Positions 44,252 through 53,916 of a DNA stretch of 64,000 nt are shown here, one piece after another. The DNA comes from an uncultured Methanoregula sp. (GTDB lineage: Archaea; Halobacteriota; Methanomicrobia; Methanomicrobiales; Methanospirillaceae). The number at the start of each line of letters is the position of its first letter. Position 1 is the first letter of the stretch. Location: assembly GCF_963667735.1 (NCBI RefSeq), contig NZ_OY763919.1, positions 1,861,539 to 1,925,538 of the forward strand. The letters are read 5' to 3'. The position numbers and the translations under genes were made by a program. The notes under the pieces were generated by a model. It did no database searches, was not told the origin of the DNA, and was given only the letters and a program-made list of their open reading frames with translations.

Positions 44252-46107
44252 GATATTCCATCACGATGGACGACAATCTCACGCAGTCCATCGATAAATC
44301 CTGCGAGAAGAGAAAAATATCCCGGTCGGACTGGATCTCGGAGGCCTGCTCTACCCAGGTGAGTGCCCATGCGGGAAGCCCGATCATCGGCTCATCCACC
44401 CTCCCGTCTGCCGGTCCCGTGTTAAGCCCGGATCATCATAACATTCCCGACTATGAAGAGATGTACAGGAATTTCAACATCGAAGTTCCTGAATATTTTA
44501 ATTTTGGGTTCGATATCATCGATGCCTGGGCCCACAAGGACCGGAACAAACTTGCAATGATCTGGGTGAACCAGGAAGGCGTGGAGAAGAAGTTCACGTT
44601 CTGGGACTTAATGCGCCTCTCGAACCAGATCGTGAACATGCTCATCAAGTACGGCGTCAACAAAGGCGACCGGGTCCTGATCATGCTCCCCCGCGTTCCG
44701 GAATGGTGGACTTTCACCCTCGGGCTCATCAAGCGTGGTGCAGTCTATTGTCCTGCCCCCACCATGCTCACGCAGAAAGACCTCAAATACCGGATAAACC
44801 TTGCCGATATCAAGATGGTCATCACCATGCAGGAGCATGCCGACAAGATCGATGAGATTGCAAAGGAGTGCCCGTCGCTCACCTGCCGGATGCTCATCGA
44901 TGGAAAGCGGCCCGGCTGGATCAGCTACCCGGTTGAGCTGGATTACCCGGCTCCGGTATCGGCAAAGCTGGTCAACCTGCCCGGCATGAAAAAGACCAAG
45001 AGCACCGATCCGCTGGTCATCTTCTTTACCTCGGGAACGACCGGAGAACCCAAGATGGTGGTGCACGAACAGAGCTACCCGCTGGGTCATATCGTCACTG
45101 CCCGGTTCTGGCATGACCTGCGCATGAACGATCTGCATTTCACCCTCTCCGACACCGGGTGGGCCAAGAGTGCCTGGGGCAAGTTCTACGGCCAGTGGAT
45201 TGAGGGATCCGCCATCTTCGTGTACGATATCCGCAGCAAGTTCAATGCAACCGAGATCCTTCCCCTCATTGAAAAGTACGGGGTTACCACGTTCTGCTGC
45301 CCGCCTACGATCTACCGGATGCTCATCCTTGCCGATCTCGACAAGTTCGATTTCACCGAACTGCGCCACTGCGTGAGTGCCGGAGAACCGCTCAATCCGG
45401 AAGTGATCAAGGCCTGGAAGGATGCAACGGGTCTCACCATCTACGAAGGGTACGGCCAGACCGAGACCGTGCTCTGCATCGGGACCTTCCCCGGCATGCA
45501 GCCCAAGTTCGGGTCCATGGGGAGACCCTCCCCGAGCTGGAAGATCGAGCTTCACGATGATCATGGCAAACCGGTCGGGCTTCATGAAGAAGGCCGGATC
45601 GCGATCAGCGTAAAACCACGGCCGGTCGGCATGTTCCGCGAGTACCTCAACAACGAAGATGAGAACAAGAAATCGTTCATCGGCGACTGGTATTACACCG
45701 GGGACAAGGCGTACAAGGATGAGGATGGTTATCTCTGGTTCATTGGCCGGGATGACGACGTGATCAAGGCATCCGGTTACCGGATCGGCCCGTTCGAGGT
45801 CGAGAGTGCATTGATCGAACACCCTGCCGTGCAGGAAGCCGCAGTCGTGGGATCCCCCGATGATATCCGCGGCCTGATCGTCAAAGCGTTCATCATCTTA
45901 AAACCCGATGTCAAGCCCTCGGAAAGTCTCATCCGTGAGATCCAGACCCATGTCAAGAACGTGACTGCTCCCTACAAATATCCCCGGGCCATTGAGTTTG
46001 TCGACTCCCTTCCCAAGACCATCTCCGGCAAGATCCGGAGAAACGAGCTCCGCGAGCGGGAGATGAAGAAATATACAAGCGAGAGCAACAACATCAGGAA
46101 GTCCTGA
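44245..46107 (+). CDS. AMP-forming acyl-CoA synthetase with N-terminal ribbon-helix-helix domain
   Basis: 620 residues. Residues about 1-37 (VRYSITMDDNLTQSIDKSC.. then KISRSDWISEAC) fit the CopG/Arc-type ribbon-helix-helix: an N-terminal strand, then two helices with the conserved RSD/RSE turn. A Ser/Pro/Gly linker (about 40-68) connects to a complete synthetase homologous to the preceding gene from YRNFNIEVPEYFNFGFD onward, with FTSGTTGEPKMVVHE, GYGQTE, YYTGD, GRDDDVIKASGYRIGPFE and PKTISGKIRR. No stop interrupts the junction. A start inside at M73 would remove the domain, but the upstream frame is clearly family-like. It may be a metabolic enzyme that also binds DNA. Confidence 0.88.
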   Translation: MVRYSITMDDNLTQSIDKSCEKRKISRSDWISEACSTQVSAHAGSPIIGSSTLPSAGPVLSPDHHNIPDYEEMYRNFNIEVPEYFNFGFDIIDAWAHKDRNKLAMIWVNQEGVEKKFTFWDLMRLSNQIVNMLIKYGVNKGDRVLIMLPRVPEWWTFTLGLIKRGAVYCPAPTMLTQKDLKYRINLADIKMVITMQEHADKIDEIAKECPSLTCRMLIDGKRPGWISYPVELDYPAPVSAKLVNLPGMKKTKSTDPLVIFFTSGTTGEPKMVVHEQSYPLGHIVTARFWHDLRMNDLHFTLSDTGWAKSAWGKFYGQWIEGSAIFVYDIRSKFNATEILPLIEKYGVTTFCCPPTIYRMLILADLDKFDFTELRHCVSAGEPLNPEVIKAWKDATGLTIYEGYGQTETVLCIGTFPGMQPKFGSMGRPSPSWKIELHDDHGKPVGLHEEGRIAISVKPRPVGMFREYLNNEDENKKSFIGDWYYTGDKAYKDEDGYLWFIGRDDDVIKASGYRIGPFEVESALIEHPAVQEAAVVGSPDDIRGLIVKAFIILKPDVKPSESLIREIQTHVKNVTAPYKYPRAIEFVDSLPKTISGKIRRNELREREMKKYTSESNNIRKS

Positions 46108-46248
46108 TTCCTCTCCCTCATTTACCCTACCTTTATTAAATCCAAAACGTAATCTATACAGGCGCGAGGGAAACCGGGCCAGGATCGCTGGAACGGGTTC
46201 CCGTAATATGTCCATCAGGACACGCGTATTTGCGCATCAGCAGACCCC

Positions 46249-46333
46249 GGGAGGGTAGCCAAGCCAGGTCAACGGCGCCAGGTTCAGGGCCTGGTCTCGC
46301 AGGAGTTCTTGGGTTCGAATCCCATCCCTCCCA
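46249..46333 (+). tRNA. tRNA-Leu (anticodon CAG)
   Basis: Acceptor stem GGGAGGG/CCCTCCC with discriminator A. Anticodon stem CCAGG/CCTGG encloses TTCAGGG, anticodon CAG. The long variable arm (TCTCGCAGGAGTTC) marks a class II tRNA, and the T-arm has GGTTCGAATCC. 85 nt, no intron, no encoded CCA. Decodes CUG. Confidence 0.95.
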
Positions 46334-46409
46334 TCATTTTTACAGATTTTTTTCGGCATGAAATCCTTGATGTATCCAGAACGCAGACATACTGTTCCAG
46401 CAACGAACC

Positions 46410-47018
46410 ATGGACAAACATTTTTTCCGGTACGGGTCTGCCGAAATTAACCATTTGAAAAAACGTGACAAAAAACTCGGGCTTGCCATAGACCGGATTG
46501 GCATGATCGAGCGCACGGTTACACCGGACCCGTTTGCCGCTCTCGCAGCCAGCATCGTTGCCCAGCAGATCTCGGCAAAGGCTGCCGATACGGTCTGGAA
46601 CCGGATGCAGGAACGGTTCGGGACGATCAGCCCGGAGACTCTTGCATCGGCATCCCCGGAAGAGATCCGGCAGTGCGGCATGTCACACAAGAAAGCCGGG
46701 TATATCCACGGCATCGGAACCGCCGTTGTCCGGGGCGATCTGGATTTTTCCGAGTTTGCAACCCTCCCCGACAGCGGGATCATCGACCGCCTCACTGAGC
46801 TGCACGGGGTAGGGGTCTGGACTGCCGAGATGCTGCTCATCTTCTCGCTGGAGCGGCCCGATGTCGTGAGCTGGAACGATCTTGCTATCCGCCGGGGGAT
46901 GATGAACCTGTACGGACTTGAGACCCTCAGCAGGGATCAGTTCGTGCGGTACCGGAAACGCTATTCCCCGTACGGCTCCGTTGCATCGCTCTATCTCTGG
47001 GCGATCTCGCATGAGTAA
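46410..47018 (+). CDS. DNA-3-methyladenine glycosylase, AlkA-like (HhH-GPD)
   Basis: 202 residues, shorter than E. coli AlkA because the N-terminal beta domain is missing. The helix-hairpin-helix is LHGVGVWTAEMLLIFSL at about 131-147 and the catalytic aspartate lies in SWNDLAIRRGM. ASIVAQQISAKAAD is the conserved early helix. It removes alkylated purines from DNA. No iron-sulfur cluster cysteines at the C-terminus. It stands alone after tRNA-Leu. Confidence 0.92.
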   Translation: MDKHFFRYGSAEINHLKKRDKKLGLAIDRIGMIERTVTPDPFAALAASIVAQQISAKAADTVWNRMQERFGTISPETLASASPEEIRQCGMSHKKAGYIHGIGTAVVRGDLDFSEFATLPDSGIIDRLTELHGVGVWTAEMLLIFSLERPDVVSWNDLAIRRGMMNLYGLETLSRDQFVRYRKRYSPYGSVASLYLWAISHE

Positions 47019-47195
47019 CAGGAACTGCCTGCCGGCAACCATTCTCCGCGTGGGTCAGCTTCGTCACGATCTTCTCGGATCCCGCCAGCTAACATGAAAG
47101 TTTTATTGCATTCTGCCCTGCAATCTGCCTCCGGACCTGACGGATAGTATCACCGTTCAGCAACTGCCCAGGCGCCTGAATGATTGAATGCATTG

Positions 47196-47573
47196 TCAAA
47201 TTTTTTTCGACACGTCCCCTTTCATGACATATTTCACCGTCAGGAAGATCACAACGGCCACAATCACGAAATCGATGATTGCACCTACGAAATCGCCGGC
47301 AAGGAACTTGATCGGGCCGACCTGAAATACTGCTTCCCGCCAGTTCCCTCCCGGAGTGAGGACTGCCACGATCGGCATGATGACATCGGTAACCGTGGAG
47401 TTGACCAGTTTTGTTGCAGCCGCACCGATCACGAATGCAACGGCAAGCCCGATGACCTGGTACTTCTGGAGGAATTCCATGAACTCCTGGTTGAAACCTT
47501 TGGCCCCCTGGCCAATCGCCATCACGCCGCCGCCAATTGCTTTTTCTGCATCTTTGAGATCCTTTTCAGCCAT
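47196..47573 (-). CDS. mscL: Large-conductance mechanosensitive channel MscL
   Basis: 125 residues. After a 27-residue amphipathic N-terminus comes FLQKYQVIGLAVAFVIGAAATKLVNS (first span, with the gate region GLAVAFVIGAAA) and then PIVAVLTPGGNW, and IIDFVIVAVVIFLTVKY (second span). The C-terminal helix is short and ends GDVSKKI. Pentameric channel that opens under osmotic stress. Gene stands alone. Confidence 0.92.
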   Translation of the reverse strand: MAEKDLKDAEKAIGGGVMAIGQGAKGFNQEFMEFLQKYQVIGLAVAFVIGAAATKLVNSTVTDVIMPIVAVLTPGGNWREAVFQVGPIKFLAGDFVGAIIDFVIVAVVIFLTVKYVMKGDVSKKI

Positions 47574-47725
47574 GATATTTCACCTGCGCAAATCCCGGAG
47601 TGGACCGGCATCCTGCACATGCGTGAATTATTGAGAAATCCTATATCAGGTTTTGTATTGCCGGGATTCTGCCCGTTACTAGTCTGCGAAAAAAATCCTG
47701 TTGTAAAAAAGGGAACCGGTCGGGA

Positions 47726-48610
47726 TCAGACCAGCGGTTCCGGCTGCTTGTCCCCAAGCGCCGGGAGTTTTGTCGGCTTGACGAGAAGCTGCTCATCGGA
47801 ACAGCGGATCTTCTCGATGATGAGTTCCTTTCCCGCCCGGGTGATGGCAAAGATCGGGATGGCAATGCCGGCCTGCACCAGGGCCTTTTTCCCGGCAATC
47901 TCGCGGATGGTCTTCGAGGCACAGCTGGTGACGAGATCCGATGCTGCGACCAGCATCTCTGCGTCCCCTGCGGAGAGCCCGGTGACATGGACCCCGAAGA
48001 TGAGGGTCCCCGGGTGTATCCTGCGGATCGCGGCTGCATTCTCCGGCAGGGCAACGGTGACTGCGATCTTCCGGAACCCTTTCTCAACAGCAAGGGCTAC
48101 TCCGGCCAGCTGGTCGAGCGAGGCGTTCTCCCGGTCCAGGACAAACCCGCCATGGGCTTCAATCCGGTCCATCACGGATGGATACGGAGTTGTTGAGACG
48201 AGGCCGGACATCCGGCCCCCAATGCCCTGGACGAGAGCCGGCGTTGTGACAACAATGGTCCCGGCCCCGTCGCAGGCCAGGACCACGGCATCGATGAGCC
48301 CGGCAGCAAGGCCGAAACTGAGGATCTCGGATGCGCCGAATCCGACAAACTCCCGGTTGTCCAGGACTTCCCGGTCCGGCGTGCACATGCCAAACGCCTT
48401 GATCCGGTGTTCGATATTGGCTTTCACGGACTCTGACTTGATGTCCGGAACCGGGTACGCAAACCTTTTTGCCAGCGGGCAGTCGCGGATCTGCGCCTCG
48501 CCAACCTCGGTCACCACCCCGTTGCGGACAACTACCCGGCATCTCCCGATAGCCTCGATAACATGTTCGTCTCTTCCCGTATCTCTGGTCACGCCTGAGT
48601 TCCCCCTCAC
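47726..48610 (-). CDS. mmp8: Methanogenesis marker protein 8 (DUF2099)
   Basis: 294 residues from a GTG. EHVIEAIGRCRVVVRNGVV at the start, FGMCTPDREVLDNREFVGFGASE, and VVLACDGAGTIVVTTPALVQGIG in the centre fit the DUF2099/marker 8 family. HPGTLIFGVHVTGLSAGDA lies in the second half. Only methanogens and relatives carry it. The biochemical role is not known to me; links to methyl-coenzyme M reductase maturation have been proposed. Cytoplasmic. Confidence 0.85.
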   Translation of the reverse strand: MRGNSGVTRDTGRDEHVIEAIGRCRVVVRNGVVTEVGEAQIRDCPLAKRFAYPVPDIKSESVKANIEHRIKAFGMCTPDREVLDNREFVGFGASEILSFGLAAGLIDAVVLACDGAGTIVVTTPALVQGIGGRMSGLVSTTPYPSVMDRIEAHGGFVLDRENASLDQLAGVALAVEKGFRKIAVTVALPENAAAIRRIHPGTLIFGVHVTGLSAGDAEMLVAASDLVTSCASKTIREIAGKKALVQAGIAIPIFAITRAGKELIIEKIRCSDEQLLVKPTKLPALGDKQPEPLV

Positions 48611-48803
48611 TGCCGGATCTCTTCTCTTTCAAGGAGTATCTGTTTATTGGTTGCGGATCCGATTGCATCAACTGATCCTCCTGCCGGGTTTTTTTCCCAG
48701 CCACGCTGGTCCAGGCGCTCAGGGACCGGGACGGGCAGACCCGGAAGCCCGTGTCTGCCGCAAACCTCCAAACACATATGTCCGACCCTGCCGATAATTC
48801 TGC

Positions 48804-49544
48804 ATGAGTACCGTATCAAGGCTCTGGGAGATCGACTGTGCCCGGGGCATCGCGATCCTCATGATGATCGTCTTCCACACGGTATTCGACCTCAGTTTTT
48901 TCGGGATAGCTGCGGTCAATGTTGCAACCGGGTTCTGGCGGTATTTTGCCTATTCCACGGCAGCGCTCTTCCTTGTCATTGTCGGGATATCCCTTGTGGT
49001 ATCGCATGCGAGGGCCGGACAGACGCTCTCCGGCCTCCCGCTTGCAAAGAAATTCGTGCTCCGGGGGGCGGGTATTTTTGCGCTCGGCCTCCTGGTCACG
49101 CTGGCAACATACCTGTACCTGCACGAAGGTTTCGTGATCTTCGGCATCCTGCACCTGATAGGCGTTGCAGTGATGCTCTCCCCCCTCTTCTTCCGGTTCG
49201 GGAAAGGAAATATCCTGATCGGGCTTGGGATCATCCTTGCAGGATTCTGTATTGCCGGGATCCAGGGGCCGGCGTATCTCATCCCGCTCGGCCTCACTCC
49301 GCCAGCCTTTTCAAGTGTGGATTACACGCCGCTTTTGCCGTGGCTGGGGGTTGTACTGGTCGGGATGGGAGCCGGGGAATTCCTGTACCGGGGCGGGGTC
49401 CGCCGGTTTGGTATCCGAACCCTGCCGGATCTGTTCGTGATCCCGCTCTCGTTCCTTGGCCGTCACTCGCTCGTGATCTACCTGGTGCACCAGCCCGTCA
49501 TCATCCTGCTCCTGGCCGCGGTGACCGGGGTTCCGGTTCTCTGA
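48804..49544 (+). CDS. DUF1624 membrane protein (heparan-alpha-glucosaminide N-acetyltransferase-like)
   Basis: 246 residues with about seven to eight membrane spans. RLWEIDCARGIAILMMIVFH at the N-terminus is the signature of the acyltransferase-like DUF1624 family (D-x-x-RG-x-A...H), and GRHSLVIYLVHQPV at the C-terminus completes it. Members are predicted to move acyl groups across the membrane onto sugars or lipids. Divergent from mmp8, with 193 bp between starts. Confidence 0.88.
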   Translation: MSTVSRLWEIDCARGIAILMMIVFHTVFDLSFFGIAAVNVATGFWRYFAYSTAALFLVIVGISLVVSHARAGQTLSGLPLAKKFVLRGAGIFALGLLVTLATYLYLHEGFVIFGILHLIGVAVMLSPLFFRFGKGNILIGLGIILAGFCIAGIQGPAYLIPLGLTPPAFSSVDYTPLLPWLGVVLVGMGAGEFLYRGGVRRFGIRTLPDLFVIPLSFLGRHSLVIYLVHQPVIILLLAAVTGVPVL

Positions 49545-49801
49545 TATCCGGGCGGGCTACCTTGATTCGAGATCCCGACCCCCCGCAACCGGGACCGTTC
49601 CGGTTCGGCCGCCGCATGTGGATGTTGCGCCGGATCTTCCCATCATTAGATACGCGATGAGCGCCAATATATGGACAACCAATAACGGTTTTGTTGTAGG
49701 ATCAGTTCCCTTCTGACTAGCCCTGTCGGGCAGTTCACTCCTCCTCTCGCAAAAAACCCTTTTTGTAGGAAAATTCCCGGGCAAGAGAGACACCTGTCCG
49801 A

Positions 49802-50080
49802 ATGCACCGGGACCTGAAAAAATGGATAATTCACATGAAAGAACAAAGTAAAAAACCAGAAGTCAACGGCACCCGGGCCGGCTATATCATCCGGTTCACC
49901 TGCCCGTCCTGTTCATCCGAAAATATTATTGTCAGCCGCTCGCCCCGGGATCATTTCAAGGAGCGGCGGGATGCGAGCTGCAGCAGCTGCCGGAAGCGGT
50001 CATCCGTATTCACTCCCGACGCAATGCCACGGCGGCATTCGCAGCCCATCTCAACCACGGGGATCGGAACCCGGTCCTGA
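49802..50080 (+). CDS. Small zinc-ribbon-like protein
   Basis: 92 residues from ATG 49802; a second ATG at 49835 may be the true start. CPSCSSENIIVSR and CSSCRKRSSVF supply two CxxC pairs 26 residues apart, a classic zinc ribbon. The C-terminal 25 residues look disordered. I recognise no family. It may be a genuine small nucleic-acid-binding protein; the coding call rests on the intact cysteine pairs. Confidence 0.5.
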   Translation: MHRDLKKWIIHMKEQSKKPEVNGTRAGYIIRFTCPSCSSENIIVSRSPRDHFKERRDASCSSCRKRSSVFTPDAMPRRHSQPISTTGIGTRS

Positions 50081-50155
50081 GACCCCGTTCGATTCTGGAA
50101 AGTATTTCTAGATGATCGTCCAAGAGATCTATTCAATCTGATTCAGGCGACACTG

Positions 50156-50455
50156 ATGACTGGAGTTAAAGGCCATTTTGAACAGGGACGATGGGTGGAG
50201 GACAAAGAACCCGTTCCCGCTCCCACCGTGACCCCGACCCCTATCGATGCAAGGATCAACAGCGCAACAACCGCGATTCTGGATGCCATGGACGATATCG
50301 CGAACGTTACCCGGGACCTGGTGACGAGCGAAGAAGGCAAGAAGTATATCGAGAAGACGGTTGCGGATTCGACAACCCAGGTCCAGAAATCGATCCAGGA
50401 TCTTCTGGCCCGGGCAAAATCTGATCTCGACCGGTCCATGAAATCGCTGAAATAA
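50156..50455 (+). CDS. Hypothetical coiled-coil protein
   Basis: 99 residues. A Pro-rich segment (EPVPAPTVTPTP) is followed by one long predicted helix rich in Asp, Thr and Lys (ILDAMDDIANVTRDLV to RSMKSLK), probably a coiled coil. No signal peptide, no membrane span. I do not recognise the family. It lies between the zinc-ribbon gene and the MFS pump, all rightward, without overlaps. Confidence 0.65.
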   Translation: MTGVKGHFEQGRWVEDKEPVPAPTVTPTPIDARINSATTAILDAMDDIANVTRDLVTSEEGKKYIEKTVADSTTQVQKSIQDLLARAKSDLDRSMKSLK

Positions 50456-50614
50456 GCCGGGGAACCGGGGCCAGGCGCCCCACACCCTCGGTCGTCGCGA
50501 TGAGGCATCGTCTCTCGGTATCTCACTCTGCCCGGGACTTCCCTTCCGGAAGAATCCGGCCTGCCGGCTCATTACATAACCACCCTTTTTTATCCTGCCG
50601 CCCTATATCAGGGC

Positions 50615-52105
50615 ATGGATACGACCTCCCCGGGTACGAAACAGGCCAGTTTCACCCTCCTGACCATCTCCATATCCCTTGCCGTCTTCATGTCCTCTCT
50701 TGACGGCACTATCGTGAATATTGCCCTGCCCACTATCTCGACCGATTTCAACCTCTCGTCGAGCACCGTGAGCTGGGTTGCAACCATCTACCTGCTGGTG
50801 CTCGCCGGCTGCGTCCTCATCTTCGGCAAACTGGCCGACCGCGTCGGGTTCAAGAAGATCTTTCTTACGGGATTTATCATCTTCACGCTCGGGTCGTTCT
50901 CGTGTGCCGTTCTGCCGGATCTCCTGAATTCCTTTGGCGCGCTCGTCGGCTCGCGTGTCTTCCAGGCAATCGGCGGCGCCATGATAACCGCGATTGCGCC
51001 GGCTATGGTCACCGCGTTCATCCCCATGTCGCAGAAAGGAAAAGCCATGGGGGTCATCATGACCGCCGCTGCACTTGGGACGGCGATCGGGCCTACGATC
51101 GGCGGGGTGCTCACCCAGTACCTGTCCTGGCACTGGATCTTCTTCATCAACGTGCCGGTAGGAATCATCGCTGTCCTGCTGGGTGCAAAAGTCATTCCCC
51201 TGAATAAACCGGTTGGAACGCCGTCGGGTTTCGACAAGGCCGGCGCATTGCTGATCTTTGTCGGGCTTGCGGCCCTGCTCTTTGCGGTGTCTGAAGGCAT
51301 ATCGCTTGGCTGGACTTCCCCGGTCATCCTTGGCGCCCTCGCGCTTGCCGTCATCACGCTCGGTTACTTTGTCTGGCACGAACTCAAGGTGGCTGACCCG
51401 CTCCTCGAGCTCCGCCTCTTCAAGAACAAGAATTTCTTCATGACCAACCTCATCATGGCGCTTGTCTTCTTCAGCTTTGCTGGTATCAACTACCTGCTCC
51501 CGTTCTATCTCCAGTACGTGAAGGGGTACGGGGTCTCGGATTCCGGCCTGATCCTCACGGCTCTCTCGGTTGCCATGATGGTAGCCGGGGTTCTCGCCGG
51601 TATGTTATACAACCGGATTGGCGGCAGGAAGCTCTGTATTGCCGCGGGCGTCCTGCTCGTGATTGGGTATTTCATGATGACGCTTCTCCGGATAAATACC
51701 CCGACCGGCTTTGTAACCCTCACCCTGCTCGTGCTCGGGTTCAGCCTGGGCCTGATGGTCACACCGGCCTCGAACATGATCATGAATTCCGTCGGGAAGC
51801 AGTACCAGGGGATGGTCTCCAGCCTCACGAGCCTGGAGCGGTTCGCACCGCTGACGCTCGGCATCGCCTTTGCCAACCTGGTCTTCATGCAGGGTATCGC
51901 AGTCATTGCCGGGCATCGTGGGATCACCGAATCGGCACCGGCAAAGATCCAGATGGAACTGATGACGGCCGGGTTCGATCTCGCCTTCTTTGCCTCGCTT
52001 GTTGTCGCGGTCGTCATCCTCATCCTTGCGATCCTCGCAAAGCAGGAAGTGCACCCGGACTACCAGTCCGGCAATGACAAGGATGTATCGATGGGGCTGT
52101 TCTGA
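50615..52105 (+). CDS. MFS multidrug efflux transporter, DHA2 (14-TM) family
   Basis: 496 residues with about fourteen membrane spans. Motif SLDGTIVNIALPTIS in TM1 and GKLADRVGFKK in the first cytoplasmic loop are the DHA2 signatures. AIGGAMITAIAPAMV (motif C-like region) and GTAIGPTIGGVLTQYLSWHWIF (motif C of exporters) follow. It is predicted to export drugs or toxic metabolites with protons. No regulator is adjacent. A T-run follows the stop. Confidence 0.94.
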   Translation: MDTTSPGTKQASFTLLTISISLAVFMSSLDGTIVNIALPTISTDFNLSSSTVSWVATIYLLVLAGCVLIFGKLADRVGFKKIFLTGFIIFTLGSFSCAVLPDLLNSFGALVGSRVFQAIGGAMITAIAPAMVTAFIPMSQKGKAMGVIMTAAALGTAIGPTIGGVLTQYLSWHWIFFINVPVGIIAVLLGAKVIPLNKPVGTPSGFDKAGALLIFVGLAALLFAVSEGISLGWTSPVILGALALAVITLGYFVWHELKVADPLLELRLFKNKNFFMTNLIMALVFFSFAGINYLLPFYLQYVKGYGVSDSGLILTALSVAMMVAGVLAGMLYNRIGGRKLCIAAGVLLVIGYFMMTLLRINTPTGFVTLTLLVLGFSLGLMVTPASNMIMNSVGKQYQGMVSSLTSLERFAPLTLGIAFANLVFMQGIAVIAGHRGITESAPAKIQMELMTAGFDLAFFASLVVAVVILILAILAKQEVHPDYQSGNDKDVSMGLF

Positions 52106-52430
52106 ACAGATTTTTTTTTTAAAAGAGGGAATCCAATCGTTTTTTGCCCTGGTCCTAACGGTGCTGTCAGCGCCGACTATCTTCCCGGGCCAGGTAATCC
52201 CGGGGTATCGCGGGTTGCCGTGCGCCGGAACCATGGTAACCTGCCGTATGATCTGTGCCCCGCCCTGCAGGATACGCCCATGGGTTAGGAGAATCCCGAT
52301 CACTGAATATCCCGATGCGAGATGAACGTTCAGGGGCAGGACTGTATCAGCAGAGGAGTTCCTGGAGATACCAAGCGTTCCGCTCCCGGATCCGATTGAA
52401 GCCTCTGCATTACGGAAGATCCAAAAAAGA
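52106..52430. other. Gene-poor stretch after the MFS gene
   Basis: 325 bp. After a T-run, the rest is GC-rich; open frames on both strands continue from neighbouring gene shadows, but none shows a recognisable motif. I see no RNA gene. The right end (52430) abuts the stop of the convergent aIF1A gene. Confidence 0.35.
52110..52120 (+). terminator. Oligo-T terminator after MFS gene
   Basis: A run of ten or more T residues 5 bp after the stop codon. Confidence 0.45.
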
Positions 52431-52766
52431 TTAAATGTACCGGTTTTTCCGCAGCCAGTCGGTCTGCGGTTTGAGGTACCGGAAGATAATATCGCATTTC
52501 TCGTCCTGGAAACTCCAGGGGACGACAAGGACCGTGTCGCCTTCGCGGATCCAGGCCCGTTTTTTCATCTTTCCCTTGATCCGGCCCATGCGGGTGATTC
52601 CGTCCATGCACTGGACGCGGATGTGATTTGCGCCGAGCATCAACTCGGCAAGAGCGAACTGTTCCCTGTTCCATTTTTTCGGCAGTCGTACCCGGGCAAC
52701 AGGGCTGCCATCGGGGTTTACTGCATTCGGATCTGACGCTGCATCATTTCTTTTGTGAAAACTCAT
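52431..52766 (-). CDS. Translation initiation factor aIF1A
   Basis: 111 residues. The OB/S1 fold runs from about residue 38 to 95, with ELMLGANHIRVQCMDGITRM, GRIKGKMKKRAWIREGDTVL and VVPWSFQDEKCDIIFRY, all conserved in eIF1A/aIF1A. The N-terminal 30 residues are variable. It helps place initiator tRNA in the P site. Transcribed leftward, convergent with the MFS gene. Confidence 0.95.
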   Translation of the reverse strand: MSFHKRNDAASDPNAVNPDGSPVARVRLPKKWNREQFALAELMLGANHIRVQCMDGITRMGRIKGKMKKRAWIREGDTVLVVPWSFQDEKCDIIFRYLKPQTDWLRKNRYI

Positions 52767-52870
52767 TCAACCAACTACGCAATTGAGGATTCAATGGTGG
52801 CTGACATGTTGAAGGTATGGTACAAGTTACAGTTTCTGAGACATTGTCCGGACCGGCAGGCCCTCTCCGT

Positions 52871-53725
52871 TCACCCGGTCTTATTGCCCTGTGCTCTCTG
52901 TGGCACCGGGGAAATTTTTCTTATCCTGACCGGCTGCTCCTCCGCCTCTTCTTTTGCCTCCTTTGCGGCCGGGATATAGAAGGCATTCCGCTCCAGCTTG
53001 TTCCGGTCCATCGATGGATACCGCTTCATTGCCGCGGAGAGACTTGTAAACACCTCAAGGGCATTGTTTCCGGTCCGGCTCCTGCTCATGATCGTTCTGA
53101 GTTCTTCCCGTGAAAAAATGGAATCTACGGCATCGAGATCTTTTGCATTGATATCGCAGAGGCCGAAGAGGGAGAAGATGAGGGGCAGGCCCCGGCGGTC
53201 ATACACCCGGGAGAGCAGATGTTTGCCCGCCCTCCTGATGAGTACCGGTCTCACTTTCTTGTCGCAGGCCTCGACAAGCAGCTGGATCCCCGTGATGCCT
53301 TTATACTCAACGCCGGCGAGATCCTCCAGATCCGCTATCATGATGAGGGCAGCCCTCTCCATCTTCCCGCCGCTCGTTATCACGTCAATGACAAATGCGC
53401 CTCCGCTTGCACAGTCCGCTTTGATGAATTCCCGCAGCATGTTCTCATGGTCGTCCCTGAACCTGCAGTCCTCCTGCTGCATCTCGTCCATCAGCTCCTC
53501 GGGAGAGAGGAATATCGAGGCGAAGAGTCTTCCCCACGCATCCGAGAGGAGGCTGTATGGTGAGGGTTTCACACCGGTCTTCAGGCAGGTCTCGAAGAGG
53601 CCGAACAGTTCTGCGGATCCACATCTCTCTATCTTTGATACGTGGGCGTGGGGCAGGGGAGTCCGGAGCATCTTCATTGTCAGGAGGAATAGATTTTCCT
53701 TGTATATGATGATTGCTACCTGCAT
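52871..53725 (-). CDS. Hypothetical protein, unrecognised
   Basis: 284 residues, mainly helical, no membrane span or signal. A second start at M17 (53677, MKMLRTPLPH) is possible. Notable segments are SDAWGRLFASIFLSPEELMDE, GGAFVIDVITSGGKMERAAL and the centre IRRAGKHLLSRVYDRRGL; the end is charged (AKEAKEEAEEQPVRIRK) and probably disordered. I know no family. Codon use is like its neighbours. It follows the REC-GAF gene in the same direction at a distance of 191 bp. Confidence 0.6.
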   Translation of the reverse strand: MQVAIIIYKENLFLLTMKMLRTPLPHAHVSKIERCGSAELFGLFETCLKTGVKPSPYSLLSDAWGRLFASIFLSPEELMDEMQQEDCRFRDDHENMLREFIKADCASGGAFVIDVITSGGKMERAALIMIADLEDLAGVEYKGITGIQLLVEACDKKVRPVLIRRAGKHLLSRVYDRRGLPLIFSLFGLCDINAKDLDAVDSIFSREELRTIMSRSRTGNNALEVFTSLSAAMKRYPSMDRNKLERNAFYIPAAKEAKEEAEEQPVRIRKISPVPQRAQGNKTG

Positions 53726-53916
53726 CTCTGTTAATGGAGGCGGTTTTGCGTTTTTTTGCAGGATTGTTGGAAAAATCCTTCGGTGGTCTCAAAACCCCCC
53801 ATAAGGTTCTCTTTTCAGGCTGGCTTACGCCCGGAGAACCCCCTCTGTGGGATGGCCTAAAAATGGCGACACGCCCCTGGCCAGACCCGCCTGGATCCGT
53901 CAAACTCATCTGCAGT

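Noticed and set aside
47184..48797. 537-residue plus-strand open frame
   Set aside because: Covers mscL and mmp8 on the opposite strand; both of these have clear families, so the long frame is a shadow.
51605..52528. Long minus-strand open frame under the MFS gene
   Set aside because: Antisense shadow of a clearly real transporter; the part beyond 52105 has no recognisable domain.
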